From RHLJ01 sp963974345 (lineage in GTDB: Bacteria > Bacteroidota > Rhodothermia > Balneolales > Balneolaceae), in NCBI GenBank assembly GCA_963974345.1, contig CAXBBW010000017.1, forward strand, positions 31,287-95,286: 64,000 nucleotides of DNA, written 5' to 3'. Shown here piece after piece: positions 17,711 through 26,117 of the stretch. The notes under the pieces are model-generated. The model was not told where the DNA came from, made no database searches, and was given only the letters and a program-made list of their open reading frames with translations. Made by a program: the position numbers and the translations under genes. Position 1 is the stretch's first letter; the number at the start of each line of letters is the position of its first letter.

Positions 17711-18244
17711 ATGTTCACTGATACACCATGGATTTACCACCACGATGAACCGCGCACCCGATATTCACTCGGGCAGGAGGGCGATAATCCTCTTATTTGT
17801 TTTGGGATAAATCCCAGCACGGCAGTCCCGGGAAAGTTAGATCCAACAGTAGCTTCGGTAGCACGGTTTGCCGTTGAGCAAGGATATGATGGCTGGTTGA
17901 TGTTCAACCTTTACCCACAACGGGCAACTAATCCCGACAATATGCACAAACACTTTCAAAAGAAGATACACGATGCAAATGTGGAAGTAATTGCTGATTT
18001 GGTTAATGGCCTACCATCCGGTGCAGATATCTGGTGTGCATGGGGAACACTCATTGAAAAGCGCCCATATTTAAATCGCTGCCTGAAAGATATTTACGAA
18101 GTTCTAGAGAATACCAACTGCCGATATTTCACACGTGGTAATATCTCCAAAGCGGGACATCCACATCATCCATTGTACCTGAGAAAGATCTCGCCAATGG
18201 ATGAATTTAATTTAAAGAAGTATTTAGAACTCATTAACCATTAA
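17711..18244 (+). CDS. DUF1643 domain protein
   Basis: A 177-residue protein matching the DUF1643 family by the patterns FGINPSTAVPGKLDPTVASV (about 32-51), GWLMFNLYPQRATNP and the C-terminal KAGHPHHPLYL. The biochemical function of the family is not established; members are often found near mobile or accessory genes. The start at ATG 17711 is preferred over TTG 17672, which adds only polar residues. It directly follows two copies of the 152-bp repeat and converges on a decayed transposase fragment, overlapping it by a few bases. Confidence 0.85.
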   Translation: MFTDTPWIYHHDEPRTRYSLGQEGDNPLICFGINPSTAVPGKLDPTVASVARFAVEQGYDGWLMFNLYPQRATNPDNMHKHFQKKIHDANVEVIADLVNGLPSGADIWCAWGTLIEKRPYLNRCLKDIYEVLENTNCRYFTRGNISKAGHPHHPLYLRKISPMDEFNLKKYLELINH

Positions 18245-18417
18245 TACGAAAACGGTCTAACGTCCATTTTTGGGATTATTGATGATGTATTCTCGAATTC
18301 GTGGATGTTGGTATTTGGATATTGTTTATCAATTTGATTCCATGAACCCCATGAAATTTCACCGAAATCATTTAATACCATTTTGCCACGGATTATATCC
18401 CCAAACACATAATTTTT
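18241..18417 (-). pseudogene. Fragment of a REP-associated tyrosine transposase (RAYT, Y1 family)
   Basis: The minus strand is open for 58 codons after a TAG at 18418-18420 and has no start of its own. It reads YVFGDIIRGKMVLNDFGEIS, then W..ID..YPNTNIHEF. This matches the segment of IS200-like/RAYT proteins that comes just before the catalytic HUH motif (FGxIxxGxMxLNxxGxI...W...YPxxxLDxF). The expected following MPNHxHGI is replaced by ENTSSIIPKMDVRPFSY, and the N-terminal HUH region and tyrosine helix are absent. It is therefore a dead remnant. RAYTs mobilise REP palindromes, and REP-like units occur at 15.3, 17.2 and 31.8 kb. Confidence 0.55.
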
Positions 18418-18429
18418 CTAAAAGGGAGT

Positions 18430-18882
18430 TCAATCAGGATCATCTTCAGAGCTCAACCAGTCCGGCCGCTCCAGATTTGTGCGGTAGATAAACATGGCTA
18501 CACTTTGAATCTCCTGTTCAGAATATCCCAAAGGGTCCATCAACCCATTTTCTTCAATATCTGCATGTAGTCTGGCCTGTTCTTCCGTTGGATGCATTAT
18601 AAAATTGGTGATACTGGATATGAAATCACGTTCCTTTTCAAAGGTAGCGAGGTAGTTTCGCTTCACAATCTCCAGTGGTGGCGCAATCCGATCAGAAACA
18701 GATGCTTTAGGGTCGTGGCAGGTGATGCATACTGTTTGAACGATATTTTTTCCCTTATTTAAATTCAGATCGCCATAGTTAATCTCACTAGAATTAGCAT
18801 TGGATGCTGTTTTATTAGTTTGAGAGCAACTATACCCTAGTAGAAAGAGTGCGATAAAACAGAATAAATATTTTGTATTCAT
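18430..18882 (-). CDS. Cytochrome c-type lipoprotein
   Basis: From ATG 18882 a 150-residue protein. Residues 1-20 are a lipoprotein signal (KYLFCFIALFLLGYSC, lipobox LGYSC). The single haem site is VCITCHD (CxxCH, about 57-61), and a plausible distal methionine lies in NFIMHPTEEQ or VAMFIYR. The remainder fits a small class I cytochrome c. It is probably periplasmic and membrane-anchored, acting as an electron carrier. A GTG/ATG further upstream (18930) adds residues before the signal peptide and is not favoured. The partner enzyme is not evident nearby. Confidence 0.85.
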   Translation of the reverse strand: MNTKYLFCFIALFLLGYSCSQTNKTASNANSSEINYGDLNLNKGKNIVQTVCITCHDPKASVSDRIAPPLEIVKRNYLATFEKERDFISSITNFIMHPTEEQARLHADIEENGLMDPLGYSEQEIQSVAMFIYRTNLERPDWLSSEDDPD

Positions 18883-19016
18883 GGAATGCCCCTTCTCGTT
18901 TATTTGAAAAGATATCACGTGCAATAGCACTATGATTTCATATATGATGTAAAGGGTATATGAATATTAAATGAAGTTTTTTGGGGGCTTTTTCACTACG
19001 TAAATAATGAAGAGGA

Positions 19017-19154
19017 ATGTGTGGGCGATTGATTTGGCAAACGTGGCACGAGGAAGATTATATTCATCACTGGGAAACCGTGTTGGATTGGTATCAGACT
19101 AAGTTTTTTCCGGTGGAAGAGTACGCATATACATTAAAAAAAGCTCATAATTAA
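19017..19154 (+). CDS. Possible 45-residue peptide or gene remnant
   Basis: ATG 19017 to TAA 19152-19154. The composition is protein-like (HEEDYIHHWETVLDWYQTKF). It begins MCGR, as SRAP/YedK-type proteins do with catalytic Cys2, but the rest does not look like that family and is far too short. Its 3' end overlaps an inverted repeat in the Fic leader. It could be a remnant of a decayed gene. Confidence 0.2.
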   Translation: MCGRLIWQTWHEEDYIHHWETVLDWYQTKFFPVEEYAYTLKKAHN

Positions 19155-19157
19155 TGT
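19131..19157. promoter_or_regulatory. Inverted repeat 1 upstream of fic
   Basis: ACATTAA and TTAATGT separated by 13 bp. The same half-sites recur 70 bp downstream at 19201-19226, suggesting two sites for one regulator ahead of the Fic gene. Confidence 0.4.
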
Positions 19158-19197
19158 TTGAAGACATTTCGACTTTAAAATGAGGCCGGAAATTTAC

Positions 19198-19229
19198 CAT
19201 ACATTAAAATGCCAATTAATTAATGTATG
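19198..19229. promoter_or_regulatory. Inverted repeat 2 upstream of fic
   Basis: CATACATTAA and TTAATGTATG are perfect 10-bp arms 12 bp apart, 64 bp before the Fic start. A third, imperfect pair (TTAGTTTTAAGG / CCTTAAAAAAACTAA, about 19243-19287) abuts the start codon. Confidence 0.45.
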
Positions 19230-19292
19230 TAGCTTGGAATGCATTAGTTTTAAGGTTAGATTCTTAGCATGCCTTAAAAAAACTAATTTTTG

Positions 19293-20429
19293 ATGTCTAA
19301 TATAAGTCTTTATCCAGTTAACCCAGACCGAACAGCACCTTGGAATGCTCTACCGGAGCTTCCGATCGATAGTCAGTTATATGAGAATCTGGAAGTGTAC
19401 AAGCAATTAGGAAAAGCAAAAGAAGCGTTGGCACTATTAAATGGAAGAAGCATTGCTATTCCTAATCAAGGGGTTCTAATCAATGCACTTACTTTACAAG
19501 AAGCGAAAGACTCTAGTGCAATTGAAAATATTTTTACTACAGAAGATGAGCTTTACAAGGCTTATAGTGAAGATAAAGCGAATCAGCCATTAACAGGAAC
19601 CGCTAAAGAGGTACTCCGTTATCGGGAAGCATTATGGGAAGGCTTTCATTATCTGAAGAAAAAGAACGCATTTGATCAGGGTTACTTTATTGGAGTTTTC
19701 AACCAAATAAAAGAAACAAACGAAGGGTTTCGATCGCCGGTATCCAGAATATATATTCGTAAAGGTGGAAGCGGACCGAATGCAGGAACACCGGTTTATA
19801 CTCCTCCAAGGGGAGTGGGAATCATCGAGCAAAAAATGGAAAACTTGACAGCGTTTTTAAATGGAACTATTAATGAACCGGATGAAGCATTAATAAAACT
19901 TGCCATTGCCCACTATCAATTCGAAGTAATCCATCCATTTAATGATGGTAATGGTAGAACAGGTAGAATTATGATGATTCATTATTTATGTAAAATGGGT
20001 TTGTTGGATTATCCGATCCTGTTTTTAAGCAGGTATATTATGGAGCATAAAGACGAATATTATGATCTATTGGCTGGAGTATCGCAGCGGGGTGATTGGC
20101 AACCCTGGATATTATACATATTGAGAGCAATAGCATATACCTCCACGTTAACATTTAACAAGGTTACAGATATACTTATAGCCAAAGATGATATTCTGGA
20201 AATGATAAAAAAAGAGACCGCAATTCGGAAAGCGGAGGATCTGGTACAGGCACTATTTAGCCAGCCGTTTACAAAAGTGAATCATTTGACGGATGCAGGA
20301 ATTTATGCAGAGAATACAGCAAGAGATTATTTAGCCAAATTAGTAGAACTACGATTACTGGAGAAAAAAGAGATAAGCGGTAAACACTATTATCTGAATA
20401 CGGAATTGAAAAGAATTTTGGCTTATTGA
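19293..20429 (+). CDS. Fic-family protein (class II, self-inhibited) with C-terminal HTH-like region
   Basis: A 378-residue protein from ATG 19293. Fic enzymes usually transfer AMP from ATP to a target hydroxyl. The active motif HPFNDGNGRTGR lies at about 213-224, with the preceding flap FRSPVSRIYIRKGG. The N-terminal inhibitory helix motif (S/T)xxxE(G/N) is seen as SSAIEN (about 74-79), so activity should be self-restrained. The last 90 residues (ENTARDYLAKLVELRLLEKK) resemble a winged helix that could bind its own promoter; the leader carries inverted repeats. An in-frame TTG three bases earlier is ignored. It is not paired with a recognisable separate antitoxin. Confidence 0.92.
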   Translation: MSNISLYPVNPDRTAPWNALPELPIDSQLYENLEVYKQLGKAKEALALLNGRSIAIPNQGVLINALTLQEAKDSSAIENIFTTEDELYKAYSEDKANQPLTGTAKEVLRYREALWEGFHYLKKKNAFDQGYFIGVFNQIKETNEGFRSPVSRIYIRKGGSGPNAGTPVYTPPRGVGIIEQKMENLTAFLNGTINEPDEALIKLAIAHYQFEVIHPFNDGNGRTGRIMMIHYLCKMGLLDYPILFLSRYIMEHKDEYYDLLAGVSQRGDWQPWILYILRAIAYTSTLTFNKVTDILIAKDDILEMIKKETAIRKAEDLVQALFSQPFTKVNHLTDAGIYAENTARDYLAKLVELRLLEKKEISGKHYYLNTELKRILAY

Positions 20430-20448
20430 TCAGACCTTGAAAGAAGAA

Positions 20449-20520
20449 ATGGTGGTGATCACCGAATCCGGCGCTCGCTATTTAATAGCCCCGCAGGAAG
20501 AGTTGGTTTTGGTGGGGTGA
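20449..20520 (+). other. Short C-terminal-like coding remnant
   Basis: An in-frame stretch following fic reads EEMVVITESGARYLIAPQEE, then LVLVG and a stop at 20518-20520. It looks like the end of a lost protein rather than a gene; no start or domain can be supported. It lies in the 93-bp gap between fic and the convergent restriction operon. Confidence 0.2.
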
Positions 20521-20522
20521 GC

Positions 20523-22799
20523 TTAGACTTTTTTCTTGATAAGGTCTGCTAATGTAACAGGAAAGGGAAGAGCGGAAGCTCTACCGGTATTATGTTTAGT
20601 TAATTTTCTGAGATCAAACTTAAGATTATTTAGTTCGGAAAAACTTTGTTCTTGAATATCGTAAACAAGGTAATATTTATCGTCGCTATCTCCGGGGTAG
20701 TCTTTTTCAAGTAATTCTTTTTTTGAAAAAATTCTGGGCCCTTTTCTATTCACAAGAAATAGTTTTCCAGTTTCTAATTCATTTTTCCCATGTAGAAGAA
20801 TGAATTTAGCTTCTGTCTCACCGCGGCCTAATCTTAGGGAGCCTCTTCTAGAACCTGCTCTAGCATTATAAAGCCCATGATGTTTTATCCATTCCAAATG
20901 ATCTTCACTCTTATAAAAACCAACAAGCACATAAGTTTCATCAGGTATTAAATCTCTATTTACACCTATTGGCTCTGGAAGTAACTCATTTACTTGATTC
21001 TCATTTTTCGTTTTAAAGGTTCTGTAAGTTTGATAAGAGTGTTTTTCACGTTGAGAGGTTCTATTAAGAAAATGTTCAATAACATCTTTAAAGAAAGTTT
21101 TTAATTCTGTACTTCCATCATTATCCCGGTTTGGTCGCATAGTAAATGCCCCTAGTCCAGGCACAATTTCATGGAAACCTAGCCATGGCTCTTCTGAATC
21201 TTTCCCTGGATATAGTATATATGCACCTGCTGTACGCCTAATTGCGTCTCGATAAGCGTGCATTTTTAACAAATCAACTCTTTTAAAATCCCCTCTATTT
21301 TGGTCTACATGCTCTTTGTCTAAATTTACATCTTGTTGTCCAAATAACTCTGTAAGATTCTTAACTTTATACTTTGCATCAAAATGGATGTGAGAAATAA
21401 GTTCTTCCTCCTCTGCTTTTTTTTCCGAAATATCTTCTGGCCAAATAGAAAGAGTATAGTCAGGACGCATAGGCTGCGTCCAACTCCCTCTTGATGGATA
21501 GTCGCCGTGCCTTTTAAACGTTCTATTGAATGAAAATTTTACTGAAAGGTTTCTGTTTAACGACTTGAATTTCCCTTTCAAGTTTAATTTTTTACCCTGC
21601 TTTAATTTCAGTCCAAGCTTATCTTCAGTTTCTTCAATAAAGTTTTCTGGAATCAGTCCCTGAATACCAAATAACTCATTTAGTAAATCTGTTAATTTGA
21701 AGAATAGCCAATACTCATAAAGAGTAGCTACATCTCTTTTTCCACCCGCATATACGTCTTCACCACCATTCCAAGTTAATCTAGCGGCCAAGTTAACCAT
21801 AAGCCAAACTCGTAGAACTTCTCTATATCCTTCTTTACGTTGGAGAACCGGACTGTTTAATGGTAGAGATGATGGACGACTTATTTCTTGAAAAATAGTA
21901 TGAGTTAATATTTCTTCTAATTTCTCTTCAAGTAATTTAGCTTCTCTGTGTAATCGTACGTTTTTCTGGGATGCCGATTTAAAGTCACTGCATAAATTTT
22001 TAAAAGTCTCTAAGGCATATTTAATAAATTGATTTTCTGGAGTATCAACAGAGTCAATTATACCATAAGTAATAACCTTTTCAGGAATAGAACACATATA
22101 CTTTCTAAGGGAATGCTCTTTAGGTAAGCCTATTCTGTTTGTGCTAATCGTTAATTGTCGGATTACATTTCTGTTCATCTTTCGAACAGATCGTATATCC
22201 TTTTTCTCTTCTGTCTGCTTCCATGACGTAACAGGATTTGTTGTAATGCGGTTAACAGCGGTCCAGAAATCTTCGGAATCAAGAACAGATTTTAAAAAGG
22301 CAAAACGCTGATATAATGTTCTTGAATCATTATCATGATCAACATCAAAAGGCTGATTTACTGGAGAAGTGTATTGCATCAGTAAATCGGTACAATTCTC
22401 TGTGATTTCCTCCAGCATGAACTGATACTCATCACGATAATCTGTTTTGATGGAGCGAACTTCTAAATCAACACTTCCACAGGGCGTACTATTTTCATCG
22501 CATATTTCTAATCGTAAAGTCCCTACATAGATATTTGGAGAGAGCCTTCCATTAGACGGGTTAAATTTTGAGGGGCTTAAAATACCAGACAGGTGAACAT
22601 CGGTATTATTAAAAGAGTATCCATTGGATAGTTGATACTCATAAAAAAAACCTTCCGTTAGTTGAACAGGTGCTTCTAGATTATTTAAAGCATCTACAGC
22701 ATCAATTCTGTTTAAAGAATCAGAGTTATTGGCAGAAATTTGAAGCTCAATTGATTCTCCATTAGATAATTCAATAGGTATGATTTCCGATAAACTCAT
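20523..22799 (-). CDS. DUF2357 / McrC-like PD-(D/E)XK nuclease of a restriction system
   Basis: A 758-residue protein. Residues 1-110 are beta-rich; a central helical region follows, and from about 440 a nuclease core is visible as RPDYTLSI (D about 448) then HIHFDAKYKVK (DAK, about 471-474), the PD...(D/E)xK arrangement of the DUF2357/McrC group. VLVGFYKSEDH and a TLADLIKKK tail follow. It is the last gene of a three-gene operon, 2 bp after the McrB-like gene, and would supply the cutting activity once the AAA+ partner translocates. The layout resembles LlaJI/BsuMI-type systems. The nuclease assignment is by motif and context. Confidence 0.85.
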   Translation of the reverse strand: MSLSEIIPIELSNGESIELQISANNSDSLNRIDAVDALNNLEAPVQLTEGFFYEYQLSNGYSFNNTDVHLSGILSPSKFNPSNGRLSPNIYVGTLRLEICDENSTPCGSVDLEVRSIKTDYRDEYQFMLEEITENCTDLLMQYTSPVNQPFDVDHDNDSRTLYQRFAFLKSVLDSEDFWTAVNRITTNPVTSWKQTEEKKDIRSVRKMNRNVIRQLTISTNRIGLPKEHSLRKYMCSIPEKVITYGIIDSVDTPENQFIKYALETFKNLCSDFKSASQKNVRLHREAKLLEEKLEEILTHTIFQEISRPSSLPLNSPVLQRKEGYREVLRVWLMVNLAARLTWNGGEDVYAGGKRDVATLYEYWLFFKLTDLLNELFGIQGLIPENFIEETEDKLGLKLKQGKKLNLKGKFKSLNRNLSVKFSFNRTFKRHGDYPSRGSWTQPMRPDYTLSIWPEDISEKKAEEEELISHIHFDAKYKVKNLTELFGQQDVNLDKEHVDQNRGDFKRVDLLKMHAYRDAIRRTAGAYILYPGKDSEEPWLGFHEIVPGLGAFTMRPNRDNDGSTELKTFFKDVIEHFLNRTSQREKHSYQTYRTFKTKNENQVNELLPEPIGVNRDLIPDETYVLVGFYKSEDHLEWIKHHGLYNARAGSRRGSLRLGRGETEAKFILLHGKNELETGKLFLVNRKGPRIFSKKELLEKDYPGDSDDKYYLVYDIQEQSFSELNNLKFDLRKLTKHNTGRASALPFPVTLADLIKKKV

Positions 22800-22801
22800 G
22801 G

Positions 22802-24793
22802 TTATGCTTCTGCAAAACTCGTGAATCCATTTTCAATGAGTCCTTTATGCATCCGAACAATTTTTTCGAATGAAATAGGATATTTTGCTTTCTCAATTAC
22901 TTCTTGAGTGATTTTTGTATGTTCTTTGAAAAGTTCTTCACAACCTTTTTCTTTTTCCATATGACAGAGGTCACCTAATTTAAAAAGTACTTTTTCAAGT
23001 TTTCTTCGAGAACCATGGAGTTTTGGAAGGAGTTTTTGGGCGATAGAAGCGTCCATAATTTGTTCAAACTTCCAATCTTCTGCTAATTGTTCCGCCAAGC
23101 TAGCGAAACGGTTTATTTCAAATGCGGTACGATAACCAAATTCTGCTCCTACTCCTGAAAGCTCACTAAAAAATTTCAGCAACTCTTCTGAGAGTTTTCC
23201 TTTATCCGAATATTCATTTGCAGGGGATGTCGCTAACTTTACAAAATCCTCCGCCATATCCGCGCCCTTACCTTCAAGCTTGGTAAGATCAATGTCAGCC
23301 GGGTTTGATAAAAATGTTTTCATTTCACTTTTATTTACTCTAAACTCGATAACATTTGCACGATCCAAAACTTTTGGACTAAACATGTAAGTGGTCTCAT
23401 CAATGTTTACTGTACCAATAATGAAAAGGTTTTTAGGAACTTTAATGGAGGAAGGAATTTGATAGCCATCCGATTCCCAATCAGTATTTCCAGAATGTAA
23501 CTTTATTTCTTCCCTCGACTCAATGGCGCTCAGAAAATCTGCGAAATACCGCTCAACGTGACTAAGGTTCATTTCATCCAAAATCAGAAAATAAGGATGC
23601 TCCGGATCTTGTTGAGCATTCAGTATAAGCTGTAGAACACCTGACTCTGGTAATACATATTCTCCTTTATTGATTCCATCGGGGTAACCAAGAAGGGGTT
23701 CGCGATTAGTCCAGTCAGCACCAACAGGAATAATAGAAAACTGATTAAATATTTTTGTTTGACCTGTTTTATTTATTAGATAGAATGCAGACGCTTTAAG
23801 ATGTGTCTCATAAGAATGTTCTTGAGGTGAATAACTTGTTTTTTCTTTTACTTTTTCTCTTATAGTTCTTGCAGATTTATCTTCTGAGTATTTATTAGCC
23901 AATATTGTTTGAGCCCACTCTTCAATGATTTCAAATGATAAAGTTACTCTTGTTCCTGTATCAGCCTGTTCAAAAAGTACGCTATACCTATCACTATTTA
24001 TTACTCGATATTCGACTCTATCAGATTTTATTACAGTACCTTTCTTAAAAATATCTTCCTTTGATAATGAAACTTCTTCTGTAGTAATCCATTTACAGAA
24101 AGTTTGTGCTAACTTTGTTTTTCCAGAACCCGAGAGGCCAGTAAGAATCATAAAATTTTTAGTACAGATTCCAGCTATAAACCAAAACAACAAAAATTCA
24201 TCTAAGATCAATTTTGAGTTACTTACATCTTCTATAAAGTCATCAATATTGAATTTCTTATTAATTGTTTCTCTATTCTTTATTCGATAATCATTCTGTT
24301 GATGCAATTTATTTAAATGATAGTCTTGAGCTAAAAAACTCAACAAATAATCTCTATTTTCTAATTTTTCGACGAGATCAATGATCGCCTTGATCACGCT
24401 TTGTCCAGTTTTATTATTGAACTGTGCAATTGCTTGTGTTGCAGTACCTTTAATGTCCGGGCTGATGTGAGTTGCATCTAAAGTATCAGGGTAGAAATAA
24501 AAATCTTTTTTTGATAAAACATTATCAAAAACCTCAACTTGTTCCAAGTCTATCTTATAGTTCTTTCCATCCCAACCATAAGGTTCAGTTACTGATTTAT
24601 ATATACCCTTTAAACCATTTCTATAATCATGATTTTTTTTTGATTTATCTCCGCTGATAACTATAAAAAAAATGTCATCTATTTTTATATCATCTTTGTA
24701 CCAAGGCAGTCGATCAATAGAGATCTTCTGGCGACCGGCTAAAATTTCTCCTATAGTTGATTGATCATTTGTCCTAATTGCATAGTACCCCAT
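22802..24793 (-). CDS. McrB-like AAA+ GTPase of a restriction system
   Basis: A 663-residue protein. Residues 1-120 look like a PUA/EVE-type reader domain (DDIFFIVISGDKSKKN, GLKGIYKSVTEPY, ISPDIKGTATQAIAQF), which might sense a modified base. The AAA+ module has Walker A LTGLSGSGKTKLAQ (about 214-222), Walker B YFLILDEMNLSHVERYF (about 400-416) and the sensor NLFIIGTVNIDETTY (about 456-470), the McrB hallmark region. It would form a hexamer that drives the DUF2357 nuclease. Spacing is 3 bp to the methyltransferase gene and 2 bp to the nuclease gene. The GTP preference is by family analogy only. Confidence 0.9.
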   Translation of the reverse strand: MGYYAIRTNDQSTIGEILAGRQKISIDRLPWYKDDIKIDDIFFIVISGDKSKKNHDYRNGLKGIYKSVTEPYGWDGKNYKIDLEQVEVFDNVLSKKDFYFYPDTLDATHISPDIKGTATQAIAQFNNKTGQSVIKAIIDLVEKLENRDYLLSFLAQDYHLNKLHQQNDYRIKNRETINKKFNIDDFIEDVSNSKLILDEFLLFWFIAGICTKNFMILTGLSGSGKTKLAQTFCKWITTEEVSLSKEDIFKKGTVIKSDRVEYRVINSDRYSVLFEQADTGTRVTLSFEIIEEWAQTILANKYSEDKSARTIREKVKEKTSYSPQEHSYETHLKASAFYLINKTGQTKIFNQFSIIPVGADWTNREPLLGYPDGINKGEYVLPESGVLQLILNAQQDPEHPYFLILDEMNLSHVERYFADFLSAIESREEIKLHSGNTDWESDGYQIPSSIKVPKNLFIIGTVNIDETTYMFSPKVLDRANVIEFRVNKSEMKTFLSNPADIDLTKLEGKGADMAEDFVKLATSPANEYSDKGKLSEELLKFFSELSGVGAEFGYRTAFEINRFASLAEQLAEDWKFEQIMDASIAQKLLPKLHGSRRKLEKVLFKLGDLCHMEKEKGCEELFKEHTKITQEVIEKAKYPISFEKIVRMHKGLIENGFTSFAEA

Positions 24794-24796
24794 TTT

Positions 24797-25825
24797 TTAT
24801 CCGACTTTTTTTAATTGTATTCTTTTTTTAAGCTTTAGAGCTTTATAAATGCTATTAGCTATTTTTTCAATAACATCAACTGTCACCATATTTCCAGCTT
24901 GTTTATAAAGCTGAGCTTCTCCTCTCAAATCAGGGAGCTTAATATCTGGAAACCCTTGTAAAGCAAAACATTCTTTCGGAGTCAATTTTCTCACACCATC
25001 AGAAACTTTCACTAACGGTACATTATGACCGCCGGTTCCCATATTAGCTGTCAAGGTAGGAAATTCATTGCTCTTATTTTTTCTAACGTATTTTCTTCTC
25101 CATTGATAAGATGTGTTAGGCTCTTTTACAGCTTCTTTAATCTTATCAAACATTTTGTATCGTTCATCATAATAAAAACGCTCTGAGACAATGTTGGAAT
25201 CTAACATTTCTTGGACATGCTTTTTTCCTTTAATTTTTTTAGGCGGAAACAACTCATTAAAAAAATTGGAAGCAGTTTCACTCGAATTATTCATTTTGTC
25301 CCACCCATTTTCCTCTTTAAAGCAAACTATAAATGTCCTCTCTCTATTTTGAGGTATGGTAGTGACTTCTGATGTATTTATTACTTCAATAAAAAAAGAG
25401 TAGCCCCTTCTTCTTATCTCATCTTCGACTATTTTAATAGTTTTGCCATTATCATGAGTACTGAAATTTTTTACATTTTCGAGAAACAATACTTTTGGTT
25501 TACTTCCTCTATCTTCAAATTCATCAACCAATCTCATTATCTCAAAAAATAATTCACCCCTCTCATCATTAAAGCCTTTTCTATACCCAGCAATTGAAAA
25601 TGCTTGGCATGGAAACCCCGCTGTTAATACGTCAACTGGTTTTAGCTCTTCTGCCGTCAAATCATAAATACTTTTCTCATATAAATTGTGTTCGTGGTTA
25701 GCTCTATAAGTTTGGCAAGCATACTTGTCAATTTCATTAGACCATAGAATTTTGAACTGACCTGTCCTTTCGAAGCCTAATTCGATGCCACCAACTCCTG
25801 AAAATAATCCTCCTACTGTATACAT
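24797..25825 (-). CDS. DNA (cytosine-5-)-methyltransferase
   Basis: A 342-residue C5 methyltransferase. Motif I is VGGLFSGVGGIELGFE (about 4-19), motif IV is LTAGFPCQAFSIAGYR with the catalytic cysteine (about 72), motif VI is FLENVKNF (about 112-119), motif VIII is IPQNRERTFIV (about 158-168), and motifs IX-X are KLTPKECFALQGFP and QAGNMVTVDVIEKIA. The variable region between VIII and IX (about 185-255) should set the DNA target, which cannot be read. As first gene of the operon it would protect host DNA from the downstream McrB-like/DUF2357 nuclease. Its leader has two competing inverted repeats. Confidence 0.96.
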   Translation of the reverse strand: MYTVGGLFSGVGGIELGFERTGQFKILWSNEIDKYACQTYRANHEHNLYEKSIYDLTAEELKPVDVLTAGFPCQAFSIAGYRKGFNDERGELFFEIMRLVDEFEDRGSKPKVLFLENVKNFSTHDNGKTIKIVEDEIRRRGYSFFIEVINTSEVTTIPQNRERTFIVCFKEENGWDKMNNSSETASNFFNELFPPKKIKGKKHVQEMLDSNIVSERFYYDERYKMFDKIKEAVKEPNTSYQWRRKYVRKNKSNEFPTLTANMGTGGHNVPLVKVSDGVRKLTPKECFALQGFPDIKLPDLRGEAQLYKQAGNMVTVDVIEKIANSIYKALKLKKRIQLKKVG

Positions 25826-25860
25826 AACTTCTTTTAACGCTCATTAAAATAAAAATACTA

Positions 25861-25920
25861 CTGCTTTTAATATCTAAATATAAATTGAGAAAAGCAGCTG
25901 TTTTTATGAATTTAGATATT
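25861..25920 (-). promoter_or_regulatory. Interlocked inverted repeats in the methyltransferase leader
   Basis: Arms CTGCTTTT (25861-25868) and AAAAGCAG (25890-25897) interleave with AATATCTAAAT (25869-25879) and ATTTAGATATT (25910-25920). All pairings are perfect. Zero nucleotides separate the first two arms, so both hairpins could not easily form together. They lie 36-95 nt upstream of the methyltransferase start and could be an operator pair or an RNA switch. Confidence 0.45.
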
Positions 25921-25959
25921 AGGTGTGCCAGCATGGTGTCATAGCAAAAACTTAAATAT

Positions 25960-26049
25960 TTAAACCACCAAAATAACTTTCCCGATATTTCTACGCTCTT
26001 CGATGTAACGATGGGCTTCGCTAGCTTGTTCAATCGGGAAACTTTTAAC
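25960..26049 (-). pseudogene. Remnant of a quinone oxidoreductase 3' end (copy 3)
   Basis: The minus strand reads SFPIEQASEAHRYIEERRNI then GKVILVV and a stop. This is the C-terminus of the zinc-binding dehydrogenase family, closely related to but diverged from the intact gene ending at 28205 (TFTLEEAGEAHRYIEERKNI). There is no start, and upstream sequence does not continue the gene. Confidence 0.7.
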
Positions 26050-26117
26050 TCATAGTACCAGCCTTTTTATATAATGTCAGGTGAGTATATAAAAAAACAG
26101 GTGTTTTTGAAGCCTAC

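Noticed and set aside
18270..18491. Plus-strand frame over 18270-18491
   Set aside because: It is antisense to the RAYT-like remnant and the cytochrome c gene, and its translation has no protein-like pattern.
19017..19154. SRAP/YedK-type protein suggested by the start MCGR
   Set aside because: Only the first four residues fit; the frame ends after 45 codons with none of the later SRAP motifs.
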